This document shows positions 41,426 to 50,237 of a stretch of 64,000 bases of DNA, piece after piece (the stretch's first letter is position 1; every line of letters starts with the position of its first letter). The notes under the pieces were generated by a model that was not told the DNA's origin, did no database searches, and saw nothing but the letters and a program-made list of their open reading frames with translations. The position numbers were made by a program, and so were the translations under genes. The stretch is from Flagellimonas_A sp039592695 (GTDB taxonomy: Bacteria; Bacteroidota; Bacteroidia; Flavobacteriales; Flavobacteriaceae). The stretch is from contig NZ_JBBUTK010000002.1 in NCBI RefSeq assembly GCF_039592695.1, positions 248,001 through 312,000 of the forward strand. Direction: 5' to 3'.

Positions 41426-43705
41426 TTAAAACACCGTATACCGCAACCCAAAGAACCCACGAATGCCCTGATTGGGTCCATAGACGTAGCTTGGATCAAA
41501 AGTCAATGCAAAGGGATTATCATCCGTAGCTACTACATTGCCCTGATTGTCAAACTGCACGTTTTGGTCAAAGGGGTCATTGGCACGGGCAATGATAAAA
41601 GGGTTGCCGCGATTGGGTGTCCAGTTCAACAGATTTTTGATTCCTGTATAAAATTCAAAGTTCTCAATGCCCTTGTAGGTAAACTGAATGTTTTGAATGC
41701 TCCACGTAGGTGAAAACTCGCTTCTTGGATCAAGCTCACCCAATAGTGGCAATCGCATGGGACCGTAAAGATTTCCTGTATAATCAACGGTCAAATCTAA
41801 GTTTCTAAAAGTGTAGGAAACATTCCAAGTACCGGTAAAGCTTTCGGTGAGGATTTGACGTTGGCTGATGCCATTTTCTGTTTGGCGCACATCTTGAAAG
41901 GTAGCTCCCACTAGAAATTTCAAGCCGTTGGGGAAAACCAAATCGAGATTGGCAGAAATACCCTGTGAAACCGATTTTCCATCCAGATTATCATAAATAA
42001 TTTGGTTGGCGTTGGTATCGTAATCGGGCAAAATCTGGTTTGAAAATTGGGTGTAAAAGGCTGAAGCATCAATACCGACAAAGGTGCCGTCATCAGCATA
42101 GATTTTCTTGAGATAGTTGAGATTGACATTTACAGAACGTTCCGGATTCAGCTCCTCGGCGATTACCACTTCTCGAGAACCCGTGAGCGCGGCATGGTCT
42201 TCGGTAAAAAGGTTGACCACGCGAAAGCCCGTACCAAAATTCACCCGAAAAATGTCGTTATCTGAAATTCTCCATCGGTAGGCCGCACGTGGGGTAAAAA
42301 TATTTCCATGACGGCTATCGTAATCGTATCGTAATCCCCCCAGCAGGGAATGCTTGTCGGAAAACTTGTATTCATCCTGAACAAATAGACTGGGAATCAA
42401 GACTTCATCAGCTTCATTTCCACGAAGATTTGCCGTAGCGGGCGTATCATCATCATAATAGTTATAACGGAGGGCACTCCCAAAGAGCAAATCATGCTTC
42501 CCGATGGTTTTGTCCCAAGTCAATTGACCAAAACCGATGCGTTGGTCGGCCAAGTAGGGCACATCGCCATACACAGAATTTTGGTGGTGGTCATTGTAGG
42601 AAACCGAAAGCATCATTTTTTCTTTGAAAGGCAGTTGGTATTTGCCGATGACCTCCCAGCGGCGGGTGTAGATGCTTTCGCCATAAATTTCATCACCACC
42701 CCGAAACGCTGGTGTCCACTGCATTTCACCACCCCAACGGTCTTCATAAAAGAACCGCCCGGCAACGGAGAAGATACGGGAAGCATCCCGCTTAAAATTC
42801 CATTTTTGAAAAACCGAAATACGGTCTTGTAGTGTCAAATCGGTAAAATTATCACCATTGTTGTCGATGGGGTTATCATACTTAAAATAATTCACACCGG
42901 TCAGCACATCTGCTTTTTCCCCCAGGCTGAATTTGGCACCAATATCCAAATTGAATTCCCCCCAACCCGTACCAAAAGATTCCGCAAAGAAATTCGGTGC
43001 TTCGGGGGCGTGTTTGGTGATGATATTGATGAGCCCACCAACCGCTTCGCTGCCATAAAGGGTGGAAGCCGGGCCTTTGACAATTTCGATTTGGTCGATC
43101 AGGGAATTGGGAATTCCGGAGAGCCCATATACGGTACCCAATCCACTTACGATGGGCATGCCGTCAATCAATACCAAGGTGTACGGGCCTTCGAGGCCGT
43201 TGATGTGAATATCGCCCGTGTTGCAGACGTTGCAGTTGATTTGGGGGCGAACCCCGTTGACATTTTGCAATGCCTCAAAAACACTTGGGGTCGGATTTTG
43301 CTTTAAAAAAGTGGGGGAGTACACCTCAACGGGAACCGGGCTTTCCATACGGTTGACCGCTTTTAACGTTCCGGTGACCACTGTTTCATCCAAGGCTTCC
43401 GCAGAAGGCAATAATTCAATATTCAAGGTCAAATCATCGGCTTTCCCAATCAAAAATGACTGTCGATACGGCTCAAAACCGATGACCGAAGCTAGAAGCA
43501 CATATTTTCCAGGGGCTAAGTCATCGATTTTGTAGAAACCGTTTTCATCGGATGCCGTACCCATTGCAGTGCCTTTTAGTATGATATTGGCAAAGGGAAC
43601 GGGTGCTCCATTTTCAGTTACAGTTCCTAAAACGGAAGCTGATTGCCCAATGACAATTTGGGCAAAAAACAAGGAAAATAAAACCAAAAGGTTTTTAATC
43701 ATCAA
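41426..43705 (-). CDS. TonB-dependent receptor, probably for a metal or metal chelate
   Basis: A 759-residue outer-membrane receptor. It has a signal peptide (ends IVIGQ), a carboxypeptidase-regulatory-like domain (VLGTVTENGAPVPFANIILK, to about residue 105), and a plug with INCNVCNTGDIHINGLEGPY, VLIDGMPIV and IEIVKGPASTLYGSEAVGG. The barrel ends in RYTVF. The Cys-x-x-Cys in the plug (CNVC) is shared with relatives near metal genes. A DtxR/MntR-type operator overlaps its promoter, and the regulator and a ZIP transporter are divergent, so iron, manganese or zinc uptake is likely. The ligand is inferred. Confidence 0.9.
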   Translation of the reverse strand: MMIKNLLVLFSLFFAQIVIGQSASVLGTVTENGAPVPFANIILKGTAMGTASDENGFYKIDDLAPGKYVLLASVIGFEPYRQSFLIGKADDLTLNIELLPSAEALDETVVTGTLKAVNRMESPVPVEVYSPTFLKQNPTPSVFEALQNVNGVRPQINCNVCNTGDIHINGLEGPYTLVLIDGMPIVSGLGTVYGLSGIPNSLIDQIEIVKGPASTLYGSEAVGGLINIITKHAPEAPNFFAESFGTGWGEFNLDIGAKFSLGEKADVLTGVNYFKYDNPIDNNGDNFTDLTLQDRISVFQKWNFKRDASRIFSVAGRFFYEDRWGGEMQWTPAFRGGDEIYGESIYTRRWEVIGKYQLPFKEKMMLSVSYNDHHQNSVYGDVPYLADQRIGFGQLTWDKTIGKHDLLFGSALRYNYYDDDTPATANLRGNEADEVLIPSLFVQDEYKFSDKHSLLGGLRYDYDSRHGNIFTPRAAYRWRISDNDIFRVNFGTGFRVVNLFTEDHAALTGSREVVIAEELNPERSVNVNLNYLKKIYADDGTFVGIDASAFYTQFSNQILPDYDTNANQIIYDNLDGKSVSQGISANLDLVFPNGLKFLVGATFQDVRQTENGISQRQILTESFTGTWNVSYTFRNLDLTVDYTGNLYGPMRLPLLGELDPRSEFSPTWSIQNIQFTYKGIENFEFYTGIKNLLNWTPNRGNPFIIARANDPFDQNVQFDNQGNVVATDDNPFALTFDPSYVYGPNQGIRGFFGLRYTVF

Positions 43706-43714
43706 AATTAAAAT

Positions 43715-43730
43715 TTAGACAAATCTAAAA
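43715..43730. promoter_or_regulatory. DtxR/MntR-type operator
   Basis: TTTAGA-CAAA-TCTAAA is a perfect inverted repeat in the 70-bp divergent region. It overlaps the minus-strand -7 box TAGATTTG (43728-43721) of the TonB receptor and ends 2 bp before the -33 box of the regulator gene. Metal-loaded regulator bound here could repress the receptor and itself. Confidence 0.75.
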
Positions 43731-43732
43731 AT

Positions 43733-43761
43733 TTGTTTTTACAAATAAAAATGTATTTTTG
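43733..43761 (+). promoter_or_regulatory. Promoter of the metal regulator gene
   Basis: TTTG at 43733-43736 and TATTTTTG at 43754-43761 are 17 bp apart, matching the Bacteroidetes consensus. This puts the transcription start near 43767 and rules out the TTG at 43759 as a start codon. Confidence 0.8.
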
Positions 43762-43776
43762 GGAAAATCTTTTTTA

Positions 43777-44430
43777 GTGACCCGTTCGGAGGAAAATTAT
43801 TTGAAGGCCATATTTCATCTGGGGGGCAGTGAAGCCTCATCCATTGCCACCAATGCCATTGCCGAAGAGATGCAGACCAAGCCCTCATCGGTCACCGATA
43901 TGGCCAAAAAGTTGGCAGAAAAAGGGCTGGTTGATTATGTGCGGTACCAAGGGGTTTCACTGACCGAAAAGGGCATAAAAACAGCATTGGCCATCATTCG
44001 AAAACATCGTCTGTGGGAGGTTTTTCTCGTCAAAAAATTGGATTTTACATGGGATGAAGTGCATGAGGTGGCCGAACAGTTGGAGCATATCAAGAGTGAA
44101 AAATTGATTGACAAGATTGATGAGCTGTTGGATTTTCCGAAGTATGATCCCCATGGTGACCCCATTCCCACAAAGAATGGCGAGTTTCAAGAGCGGGACA
44201 AACAATTGTTAAGTGAGCTTCCGCTCCACTCCAAAGGAATTTGTGTGGGCGTCAAGGATACCTCTACAGCCTTTTTGCGTTTTTTGGATAAAAACGAAAT
44301 CGCTTTGGGCGATTCCATCAAGGTGTTGGAGAGGGAAGATTTTGATGACTCCATGCACATTCAGATTGCTGAAAGGCAACTGCACATATCAAATCAGATT
44401 GCAACGAACCTTTACGTAAAAAAGGAATAG
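43777..44430 (+). CDS. DtxR/MntR family metal-dependent transcriptional regulator
   Basis: A 217-residue repressor. The start is GTG at 43777: the residues from there (VTRSEENYLKAIFHLGG) match the normal N terminus, and a promoter occupies the DNA just upstream. The winged helix-turn-helix includes NAIAEEMQTKPSSVTDMAKK; the dimer and metal-binding region has HRLWEVFLVKKL, EVAEQLEHIKSEKL and DPHGDPIP, with His and Glu ligands. A C-terminal FeoA/SH3-like domain follows. It probably senses Mn or Fe and controls the divergent receptor and the ZIP gene 3 bp downstream. Confidence 0.92.
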   Translation: MTRSEENYLKAIFHLGGSEASSIATNAIAEEMQTKPSSVTDMAKKLAEKGLVDYVRYQGVSLTEKGIKTALAIIRKHRLWEVFLVKKLDFTWDEVHEVAEQLEHIKSEKLIDKIDELLDFPKYDPHGDPIPTKNGEFQERDKQLLSELPLHSKGICVGVKDTSTAFLRFLDKNEIALGDSIKVLEREDFDDSMHIQIAERQLHISNQIATNLYVKKE

Positions 44431-44433
44431 ACC

Positions 44434-45255
44434 ATGCAACAAATCATCAACTATTTTGAGAGTATCGACCCCATTTTGGCAGCACTGTACGCCACCTTGT
44501 TCACTTGGGGGCTGACCGCCGCAGGGGCGGGACTCGTCTTTTTGTTCAAAAACCCGAAACGGGCCTTGATGGATGGCATGTTGGGATTCACGGGCGGGGT
44601 GATGGTCGCGGCCAGTTTTTGGAGTTTGCTTGCACCCGGCATCGAGATGAGTGAGGGCGAGGGTTTTGTCAAGGTGATTCCAGCTGCGGTCGGATTTTTA
44701 TTGGGAGCGGCCTTTATTTTTGGATTGGACAAAATTCTGCCCCACGTACACATCAATTTCAAGACGGAAGATGCCGAAGGGGTCAAGACGCCTTGGCACC
44801 GTACCACCCTTTTGGTTCTCGCGATTACACTGCACAACATTCCGGAAGGCCTGGCCGTGGGCGTGCTCTTTGGTGGCGTGGCCTCAGGTTTTGAAGGCGC
44901 CACTATTGGGGGAGCGGTCGCTTTGGCCTTGGGTATAGGCCTACAAAATTTTCCCGAAGGTTTTGCCGTGGCCGTGCCCATGCGGCGACAGGGCCTAAGC
45001 CGCAGAAAAAGCTGGATGTACGGTCAGGCCTCAGCGATTGTGGAACCCATTGCAGGGGTACTGGGCGCATGGGCGGTGTTGACCTTTGAGCCCATTCTGC
45101 CCTATGCCTTGGCCTTTGCCGCTGGTGCGATGATTTTTGTGGTGGTTGAAGAGGTAATCCCCGAAACGCAACAAGACAAATACACCGACATCGCCACCAT
45201 GGGCTTTATCGGCGGATTTATCATCATGATGATTTTGGATGTTGGGTTGGGGTAG
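44434..45255 (+). CDS. ZIP family metal transporter
   Basis: A 273-residue inner-membrane protein with about eight helices. The paired ZIP metal-site motifs are LHNIPEGLAVGV (helix 4) and LQNFPEGFAVAVP (helix 5), and a His-bearing loop (ILPHVHINF) lies between helices 3 and 4. ZIP proteins move Zn, Mn or Fe into the cytoplasm. It begins 3 bp after the MntR-type regulator stop codon, so the two share a transcript. The His to Gln change in the second motif is also found in ZupT-like relatives. Confidence 0.92.
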   Translation: MQQIINYFESIDPILAALYATLFTWGLTAAGAGLVFLFKNPKRALMDGMLGFTGGVMVAASFWSLLAPGIEMSEGEGFVKVIPAAVGFLLGAAFIFGLDKILPHVHINFKTEDAEGVKTPWHRTTLLVLAITLHNIPEGLAVGVLFGGVASGFEGATIGGAVALALGIGLQNFPEGFAVAVPMRRQGLSRRKSWMYGQASAIVEPIAGVLGAWAVLTFEPILPYALAFAAGAMIFVVVEEVIPETQQDKYTDIATMGFIGGFIIMMILDVGLG

Positions 45256-45263
45256 TTGTCGAG

Positions 45264-46445
45264 TTAATACCGCAAGCCTGAGGTATCATCCCAGCGGGCT
45301 ACCAGTCCCCAACCAAAAAAATAACTGGTCAATCCTATCAATATTTCGTTTTCACCTTCCACCAAGGGTATTCTTAAAGAAGTGTTGTCTGTGGTGCACC
45401 TGCCCCTGGGTTCTTTCATGCCGGGAGAACCGTAATAGTTTTTGTCTTGATACAAGGGTTGTCCGTTGATAAAAACCCAGACCTCATCACTGAAGCCCAA
45501 CTTCAACAATTTTTCTAGCTCTTTATCAGAAGTGATACTGGTCTTGAGCCAGGTCAATCTTCTTGAGTTCCTTTCGGTGCCTCCAAACGCTTTCGTTAGG
45601 TTGACCATGGCCCTATGTTCCGCTGTGATGGGTTTCCATTCTTTGGAATCATCAAAATAGGCTTCATTGATGACCACTCCTGAGCTAGTGTTTATTTGCT
45701 GCATGATATCTTTGCCCGTGGGGAAATCTATTGGTTCTAAGACTTTCCAGTTTCTGAGGTAATTGGGGTCGTTATAGGTAGGGTCATAGCCCGCGACATC
45801 AGGTAACTCACCAATGGTATCAGGGGTGATTTTCATATTGGCGTAAATGACATTACCGCTTAGGCTAATTTTACCTGATTTTGTGAGTCCCTCCAGAACA
45901 GGAACGTGTAAAGCTGCTCTCTGCATATCATTGACATACACCTTCATTTGATTTTTTGAGATGACCATTTTGATATGGTTCCATTGGTTTTCAAATACGG
46001 TTGCCGCTGCCTGATAATCATCGGTTAGGTCCCAAAGATTCACTCCGTCGATTACCGCGGCATATTGGGTGGTATTTCTCGAAATGGGATTCAATGTGCC
46101 GAAATACCTGAGATAAAACGTTTCAGAATTGCCCGTGGTTTCATCTACATGAAATTTGATGCCAGGAAAGCCACGACCTTTCAATTCGACATCAAACTCG
46201 ATGGTGCCCACGGAGAAATCGAAATCCTTCAATAAAATCTCAAACCCTTCATCATTGGAGCTTTTTACCGCCATTGTCGATTTATGGTCAACGAATGCGA
46301 CATTATCGGTTTTGGCCGACCAGTGTTTTTCAGTGAATGGAAATGAAATGGGCACCGCTTTCTTGCCCTTATTTTGACCAAAAAGGGCGGTAGCGATGAA
46401 TAAGGCCAGATGGATGGATACCAGTGTTTTTAATGAACCGTTCAT
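45264..46445 (-). CDS. Exported protein with LamG-like domain
   Basis: A 393-residue protein with a signal peptide (ends ALFGQN). Residues about 30-215 form a concanavalin-like domain: FSVGTIEFDVELKGRGFPGIKFHV, quoted here only to its core VGTIEFDVELKGRGFPG, FENQWNHIKMVISKNQMKVYVND and GKISLSGNVIYANMKI. The C-terminal half (about 225-393) is a second beta-rich domain with DEVWVFINGQPLYQDKNYYG and EGENEILIGLTSYFFGWGL, resembling galactose-binding-like folds. A -7 box TATTTTTG lies at 46494-46487. It may bind or act on a glycan, but no catalytic residues are recognised. Confidence 0.72.
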   Translation of the reverse strand: MNGSLKTLVSIHLALFIATALFGQNKGKKAVPISFPFTEKHWSAKTDNVAFVDHKSTMAVKSSNDEGFEILLKDFDFSVGTIEFDVELKGRGFPGIKFHVDETTGNSETFYLRYFGTLNPISRNTTQYAAVIDGVNLWDLTDDYQAAATVFENQWNHIKMVISKNQMKVYVNDMQRAALHVPVLEGLTKSGKISLSGNVIYANMKITPDTIGELPDVAGYDPTYNDPNYLRNWKVLEPIDFPTGKDIMQQINTSSGVVINEAYFDDSKEWKPITAEHRAMVNLTKAFGGTERNSRRLTWLKTSITSDKELEKLLKLGFSDEVWVFINGQPLYQDKNYYGSPGMKEPRGRCTTDNTSLRIPLVEGENEILIGLTSYFFGWGLVARWDDTSGLRY

Positions 46446-46586
46446 TTTTTATTGATTTTGAATTTTACGAGTAAATTTGATTGTACCAAAAATAGGCGGC
46501 ACAAATGCTTTGATGCTTGCCAAGGCCTGTTCAATCTCGATTAATTCTATTCAAAGTAGATAACCCATTGCGCTATTTTTAGTTTT

Positions 46587-47855
46587 ATGGAAAAACAGAA
46601 ACTTCGAATGATTCAAACGTTGGTCGACCAAATCGAGGCCCAACTGGGTTGGGGCAATGGCAAGCATTGGAGCAACAGGGATTTTGAGATGCTAAGTGAG
46701 GAAATTTTCAAGACGACCAAAAAACGATTGAGCGTCACCACGCTGAAAAGAATATGGGGGCGCGCAGAGATGGTCGCCAAACCAAGCTTGGCCACGTTGG
46801 ATATTCTTTCAGAGTTCGGTGGTCATCACAATTGGAGGACATTTGTCAATCAGGCCGAACCGAAAGCAAGGGCCACGACGATAAATGGAAAAAAGCGGTA
46901 CGCGAGGGCATTGGTGCTTATCGGACTTATTGTACTGACAATAGGTATTTTGGCCTTCTTTTTTTGGCCCAAAACCATTGAGGAAAGAAGATCTATAACC
47001 TCAATTGACAAATCAGACTTTGCCTTTGCAAGCAGGGTGGTAAGTACTGGTATGCCCAACTCTGTAGTTTTTGAATACGATGCCTCAAAAGCGGATGGTA
47101 TTTCTAAAATAGAAATACAGCAAGACTGGGATAAGCAAAAACGAATCATGGTCAACAAAAATGATAGTGTTGCAACATGTATTTATTACAAGCCAGGGTT
47201 CTTTAAATCAAAATTGGTGGTAAACGGATTGATTGTCAAAGAAAATGACGTGTTCATCGAGACAGAAGATTGGTTGGGCATCATTGAGCGAGATACAATA
47301 CCCATATATCTTACAACCAGCAAAATAACTCGAGATGGAGGTTTGTCAGTTGATTTAGAAACCCTTTCCCAATACCATATCGACCCGAAAATTTCTGAAG
47401 TTACTACAAGCCTGTTTTATGTCAAGGATTTTGGTGAGCTATATACCAATGGTTTTGAAATGACATTGCAGTTAAAAAATAATTTAAAGGAAGGGTATGG
47501 GGGTTGTCAAGAGGTTGAGGTCTATATTCTTTATGACGGCGGTGCAATTGGCATCCCCTTGGCCAAGAGCGGATGTATTTCAAATTTGAACTTGATGGCA
47601 TTTGGTCACTACATTGATGGTAAAAAGAATGATTTGTCAGCTTTTGGAGTCAATTTTGAGGATTTTGTGGAGTTGGCCTGTTCTGCCGATGGGGAGAAAC
47701 TCAAAATCCACATTAATGGTGCTTTGGCCTATGAGTTGCCAATAGGTGATGAGGCATATTCCATTAAAGGAGTTTCTATTCATTTTAAAGGCACGGGAAT
47801 CGTAAAGAATGTTGTGTTCAAGAATTCCAGAAATCTTGTCTATTCATTTAAGTAA
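46587..47855 (+). CDS. Single-pass membrane protein with cytoplasmic N-domain and LamG-like end
   Basis: A 422-residue protein. The N-terminal 90 residues are a soluble Flavobacterial domain (SVTTLKRIWGRAEMVAKPSL, then ATLDILSEFGGHHNWRTF) with a helical, HTH-like look. One membrane helix follows (about residues 108-128), then an outside PKD-like beta domain (GMPNSVVFEYDASKADGI, KQKRIMVNKNDSVATCIYYK) and a LamG-like C terminus (FEMTLQLKNN, KIHINGALAYELPIG, GIVKNVVFKN). It could be a sensor that couples an outer glycan or stress signal to the cytoplasm. It is divergent from the LamG-like protein gene. Confidence 0.7.
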   Translation: MEKQKLRMIQTLVDQIEAQLGWGNGKHWSNRDFEMLSEEIFKTTKKRLSVTTLKRIWGRAEMVAKPSLATLDILSEFGGHHNWRTFVNQAEPKARATTINGKKRYARALVLIGLIVLTIGILAFFFWPKTIEERRSITSIDKSDFAFASRVVSTGMPNSVVFEYDASKADGISKIEIQQDWDKQKRIMVNKNDSVATCIYYKPGFFKSKLVVNGLIVKENDVFIETEDWLGIIERDTIPIYLTTSKITRDGGLSVDLETLSQYHIDPKISEVTTSLFYVKDFGELYTNGFEMTLQLKNNLKEGYGGCQEVEVYILYDGGAIGIPLAKSGCISNLNLMAFGHYIDGKKNDLSAFGVNFEDFVELACSADGEKLKIHINGALAYELPIGDEAYSIKGVSIHFKGTGIVKNVVFKNSRNLVYSFK

Positions 47856-47943
47856 GCCTAAGAAACAATGTTGGCATGCCTGCACTAACATAATGGGCTT
47901 CATTGGTAGATTTGCCATCAAGGCGACTCTTGCCTTACGTTGG

Positions 47944-48939
47944 TTAAAAATTAGCATCACAAAGCTCAAATTGACTAAAAAATTCCCAAATCACGGTACT
48001 GGCATCAATATCCTCATTGGTTTCGCCAGCAATTTCTTCATACGATATGTTTTCTACCCCTGCCCACGTATGGCCCGCACCGTTCAAGCGCAAGTGTTTG
48101 ACATTCGCATCACAGTCACAGTCGGTGAATTCAAATTGGGTGACCGTAGAATTGTCCGAAGTGTTGGAGTCTGGTAAATCAATACTATTCAATTCGGTTT
48201 CACAGCCATTATTGATTGCCCAAAACTGAAAAAGTTCGGGCGATGACAAGATTTCCACGTTTACGGCGGTGTTCATTTCTCCCCCATCGTAGGGAATAAA
48301 TGGGTCTTCGGTACCGGTAATCAATAAGGTTGGGATGGGTCTACCTGGATTGCATTCCGCAGATTGTGCCACATCGTACGTGCTTCCCAAACTGGCGACG
48401 GCAGCGATTTTTGAATTGGAGGTACATGCGATTTTCTGGGTCAGAAAAGAACCGTTCGAAAATCCCGTCAGGTAAATACGGTTTTCATCAACAGCATATT
48501 CGGAAACAAGTATATCAATAAGCGTATTGATAAAGCCCACATCATCAATGGCTGCATCATCGGCAGTGGTGCCACGGCCATCGGCCCAGCTGAATCCACC
48601 GTCGCCAGCCGGCCCTGCCCCTTGCGGATAAACAGCTAAAAAACCATTCGCTTCTGCAACTGGGGTCATTTGGGTAAAGCCCTGTACACTTTCAGCGTTG
48701 CCGCTACCCCCATGCAACACAATCACCAAGGGTAATGGAGTGTCGCCGTCATAATTTGATGGAAAATAGAGGTTATAGATTCGGTCGAGTCCATCATGTT
48801 CCAACGTGGCATTTATAGTGGTGGCTCGGGGCACCACGGTTTCTTCTGTTTGGTCGGTCATTTCCCCACTATCATCAGTGCATGATGATAGTATAAGAAA
48901 AAAGAGAATGAGGAGATATCCAAAAAATTGTTTTGTCAT
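47944..48939 (-). CDS. PHB-depolymerase/LpqC-like esterase lipoprotein
   Basis: A 331-residue lipoprotein (leader ends LILSSC). The alpha/beta-hydrolase core has PLVIVLHGGSGNAESV (oxyanion region), the nucleophile elbow GFSNGSFL (Ser near residue 177), TLLITGTEDPFIPYDGG with the probable Asp, and NGAGHTWAG with the probable His. This order fits the PHB-depolymerase/feruloyl-esterase family (LpqC). It probably hydrolyses an ester outside the cytoplasm, for example acetyl or feruloyl groups on polysaccharides; the substrate is unknown. Confidence 0.88.
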   Translation of the reverse strand: MTKQFFGYLLILFFLILSSCTDDSGEMTDQTEETVVPRATTINATLEHDGLDRIYNLYFPSNYDGDTPLPLVIVLHGGSGNAESVQGFTQMTPVAEANGFLAVYPQGAGPAGDGGFSWADGRGTTADDAAIDDVGFINTLIDILVSEYAVDENRIYLTGFSNGSFLTQKIACTSNSKIAAVASLGSTYDVAQSAECNPGRPIPTLLITGTEDPFIPYDGGEMNTAVNVEILSSPELFQFWAINNGCETELNSIDLPDSNTSDNSTVTQFEFTDCDCDANVKHLRLNGAGHTWAGVENISYEEIAGETNEDIDASTVIWEFFSQFELCDANF

Positions 48940-49063
48940 GACTTTTTATAATGGGACTTTTTTGATAACCAAAGGTTTAATCAATAAAGGAAGTCATGGC
49001 CCAAACGTTGATTACTATAAGGTTATTTTGTAAAGACAATGAATTTTGTGCTGTGAAACATTG

Positions 49064-49600
49064 TCATTCTTCCCCAAAAAAATCACTCGGATCAAACGGA
49101 ATGTCATCATCGGGATCATGGTCATCATAGTTCACCCCTGGCGGATTGAACAACCCCCAACGGTCGATGATGTAGTTCCACGGGTCAAAGGTTTTGACCT
49201 ATTCGGCAAACAGTACCCGAAACTCTTCCACTTCGTTGCGCAACAGTTCTAAATATTCGGTTTGCTTGAAACCCCACATTTTGAGGCCCGTGCAGCCTGT
49301 CATGACCTCACGGGCGGCCTTTCTGATGATAGCGGCATTCTCCATACGAATGCCGTAAAGGTCGCCACCTTCGGCCCCGGCAATCTTTGGGCAGATCAGC
49401 ATGGCATCTGCGCATAAGAATTCGGTTTGGCTTTTGAGCATGCCCAATTCACTTTCGCCCAGGTCACTGTATTCCTCATCGGTGACCAATTCGGCTATTT
49501 TGTCAGCCAGTTCCATAATGTGCCAGCCTTTTTTGTACAGGGGCATTTTTTCAATTTCTTCATGGGATTTTCCCAATTGATCATCGTCATCTTCAAACAT
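49064..49600 (-). pseudogene. Conserved hypothetical gene interrupted by an in-frame TAG
   Basis: From the start at 49600 the frame encodes MFEDDDDQLGKSHEEIEK and a helical domain to EFRVLFAE, where TAG occurs at 49201-49199. Reading past it in the same frame gives another 44 clean codons (VKTFDPWNYIIDRWGLFNPP, then an Asp-rich end PFDPSDFFGEE) and a TGA at 49066-49064. The continuation looks like real protein, and TAG is one base from TGG (Trp), so a recent nonsense change, read-through or sequence error is likely. The whole protein would be 178 residues, acidic and cytoplasmic, with no recognised family. It overlaps the upstream hypothetical gene by 8 bp. Confidence 0.75.
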
Positions 49601-50081
49601 GGGTGTGTTTTTTAAGTTCCTCCAACGGTAATCCATAATCGTACTGCAGATCTTCATGAAGAGCATCGATTTTCTTCTCAATGGCGGCCAATTGCCGTTC
49701 ATAAAGATTGGACAAGGTTCTGTTTTTATGGATGGAAGGATGGAAATTGTTCAGTTTTTGGCAGAAATGCAGCAACAGTTCTACCTCGGTCTCTTTTTTG
49801 CCCGAATAGCGAATATACTTTCGCAGCCCCCGCAGGATCTTGCGGATGCTTTTTTTTACATAGTAATAGTTGGAAGCATTGATGGCCTCAAATTGTTCAT
49901 CAACTTGTGCCTTGACCGTCTTAATGTAGCCCGTTTCATCATCCGCCTCAAAAAGTAGGTAGGTCAGCAGTTCTTTGTTTTCCAATTTAAAGCGGGCCAA
50001 CCGAAGGCAGAGCTGCAGCAACTCATCGGCATTGCGGTGTTGCAGTTCTTTTTTGAGTTGGGAAACAGTGGCGGCTTTCAT
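49593..50081 (-). CDS. Conserved hypothetical helical protein
   Basis: A 162-residue cytoplasmic protein without signal peptide or membrane helix. It is strongly helical and charged: TVSQLKKELQHRNADELLQL at the start, KKSIRKILRGLRKYIRYSGK in the middle, and coiled-coil-like ERQLAAIEKKIDALHEDLQY near the end. I do not recognise a named domain. It overlaps by 8 bp the gene that carries the in-frame TAG, so the two proteins are probably made together. Confidence 0.75.
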   Translation of the reverse strand: MKAATVSQLKKELQHRNADELLQLCLRLARFKLENKELLTYLLFEADDETGYIKTVKAQVDEQFEAINASNYYYVKKSIRKILRGLRKYIRYSGKKETEVELLLHFCQKLNNFHPSIHKNRTLSNLYERQLAAIEKKIDALHEDLQYDYGLPLEELKKHTHV

Positions 50082-50100
50082 ATTTCAAAAATAGCAATTA

Positions 50101-50230
50101 GCTCCCCCTCTTGAGACGAAGAGGGGAAAATTCAATTCGCGGAATTGAATTGGGGAGTTTTGACATTATCAAGACAAAACCCTCTGTCCATCTTTGATGG
50201 ACAGCTCCCTTTGACTAAAGGGAAGAGCTT
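50101..50230. repeat. Hairpin-rich intergenic repeats
   Basis: The gap holds successive hairpins: 50104-50126 (CCCCTCTT/AAGAGGGG), 50130-50150 (ATTCAATTC, GCG loop, GAATTGAAT), 50184-50204 (CTGTCCATC, TTT loop, GATGGACAG) and CTCCCTTT/AAAGGGAAG at the end. It lies between two minus-strand genes, just behind the SDR stop codon. No gene is supported. Confidence 0.7.
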
Positions 50231-50237
50231 ATTTGGA

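Noticed and set aside
43759..43776. TTG at 43759 as the start of the DtxR/MntR-type regulator
   Set aside because: It lies inside the -7 box TATTTTTG of a well-spaced promoter, so it cannot be on the mRNA. GTG at 43777 gives the usual N terminus.
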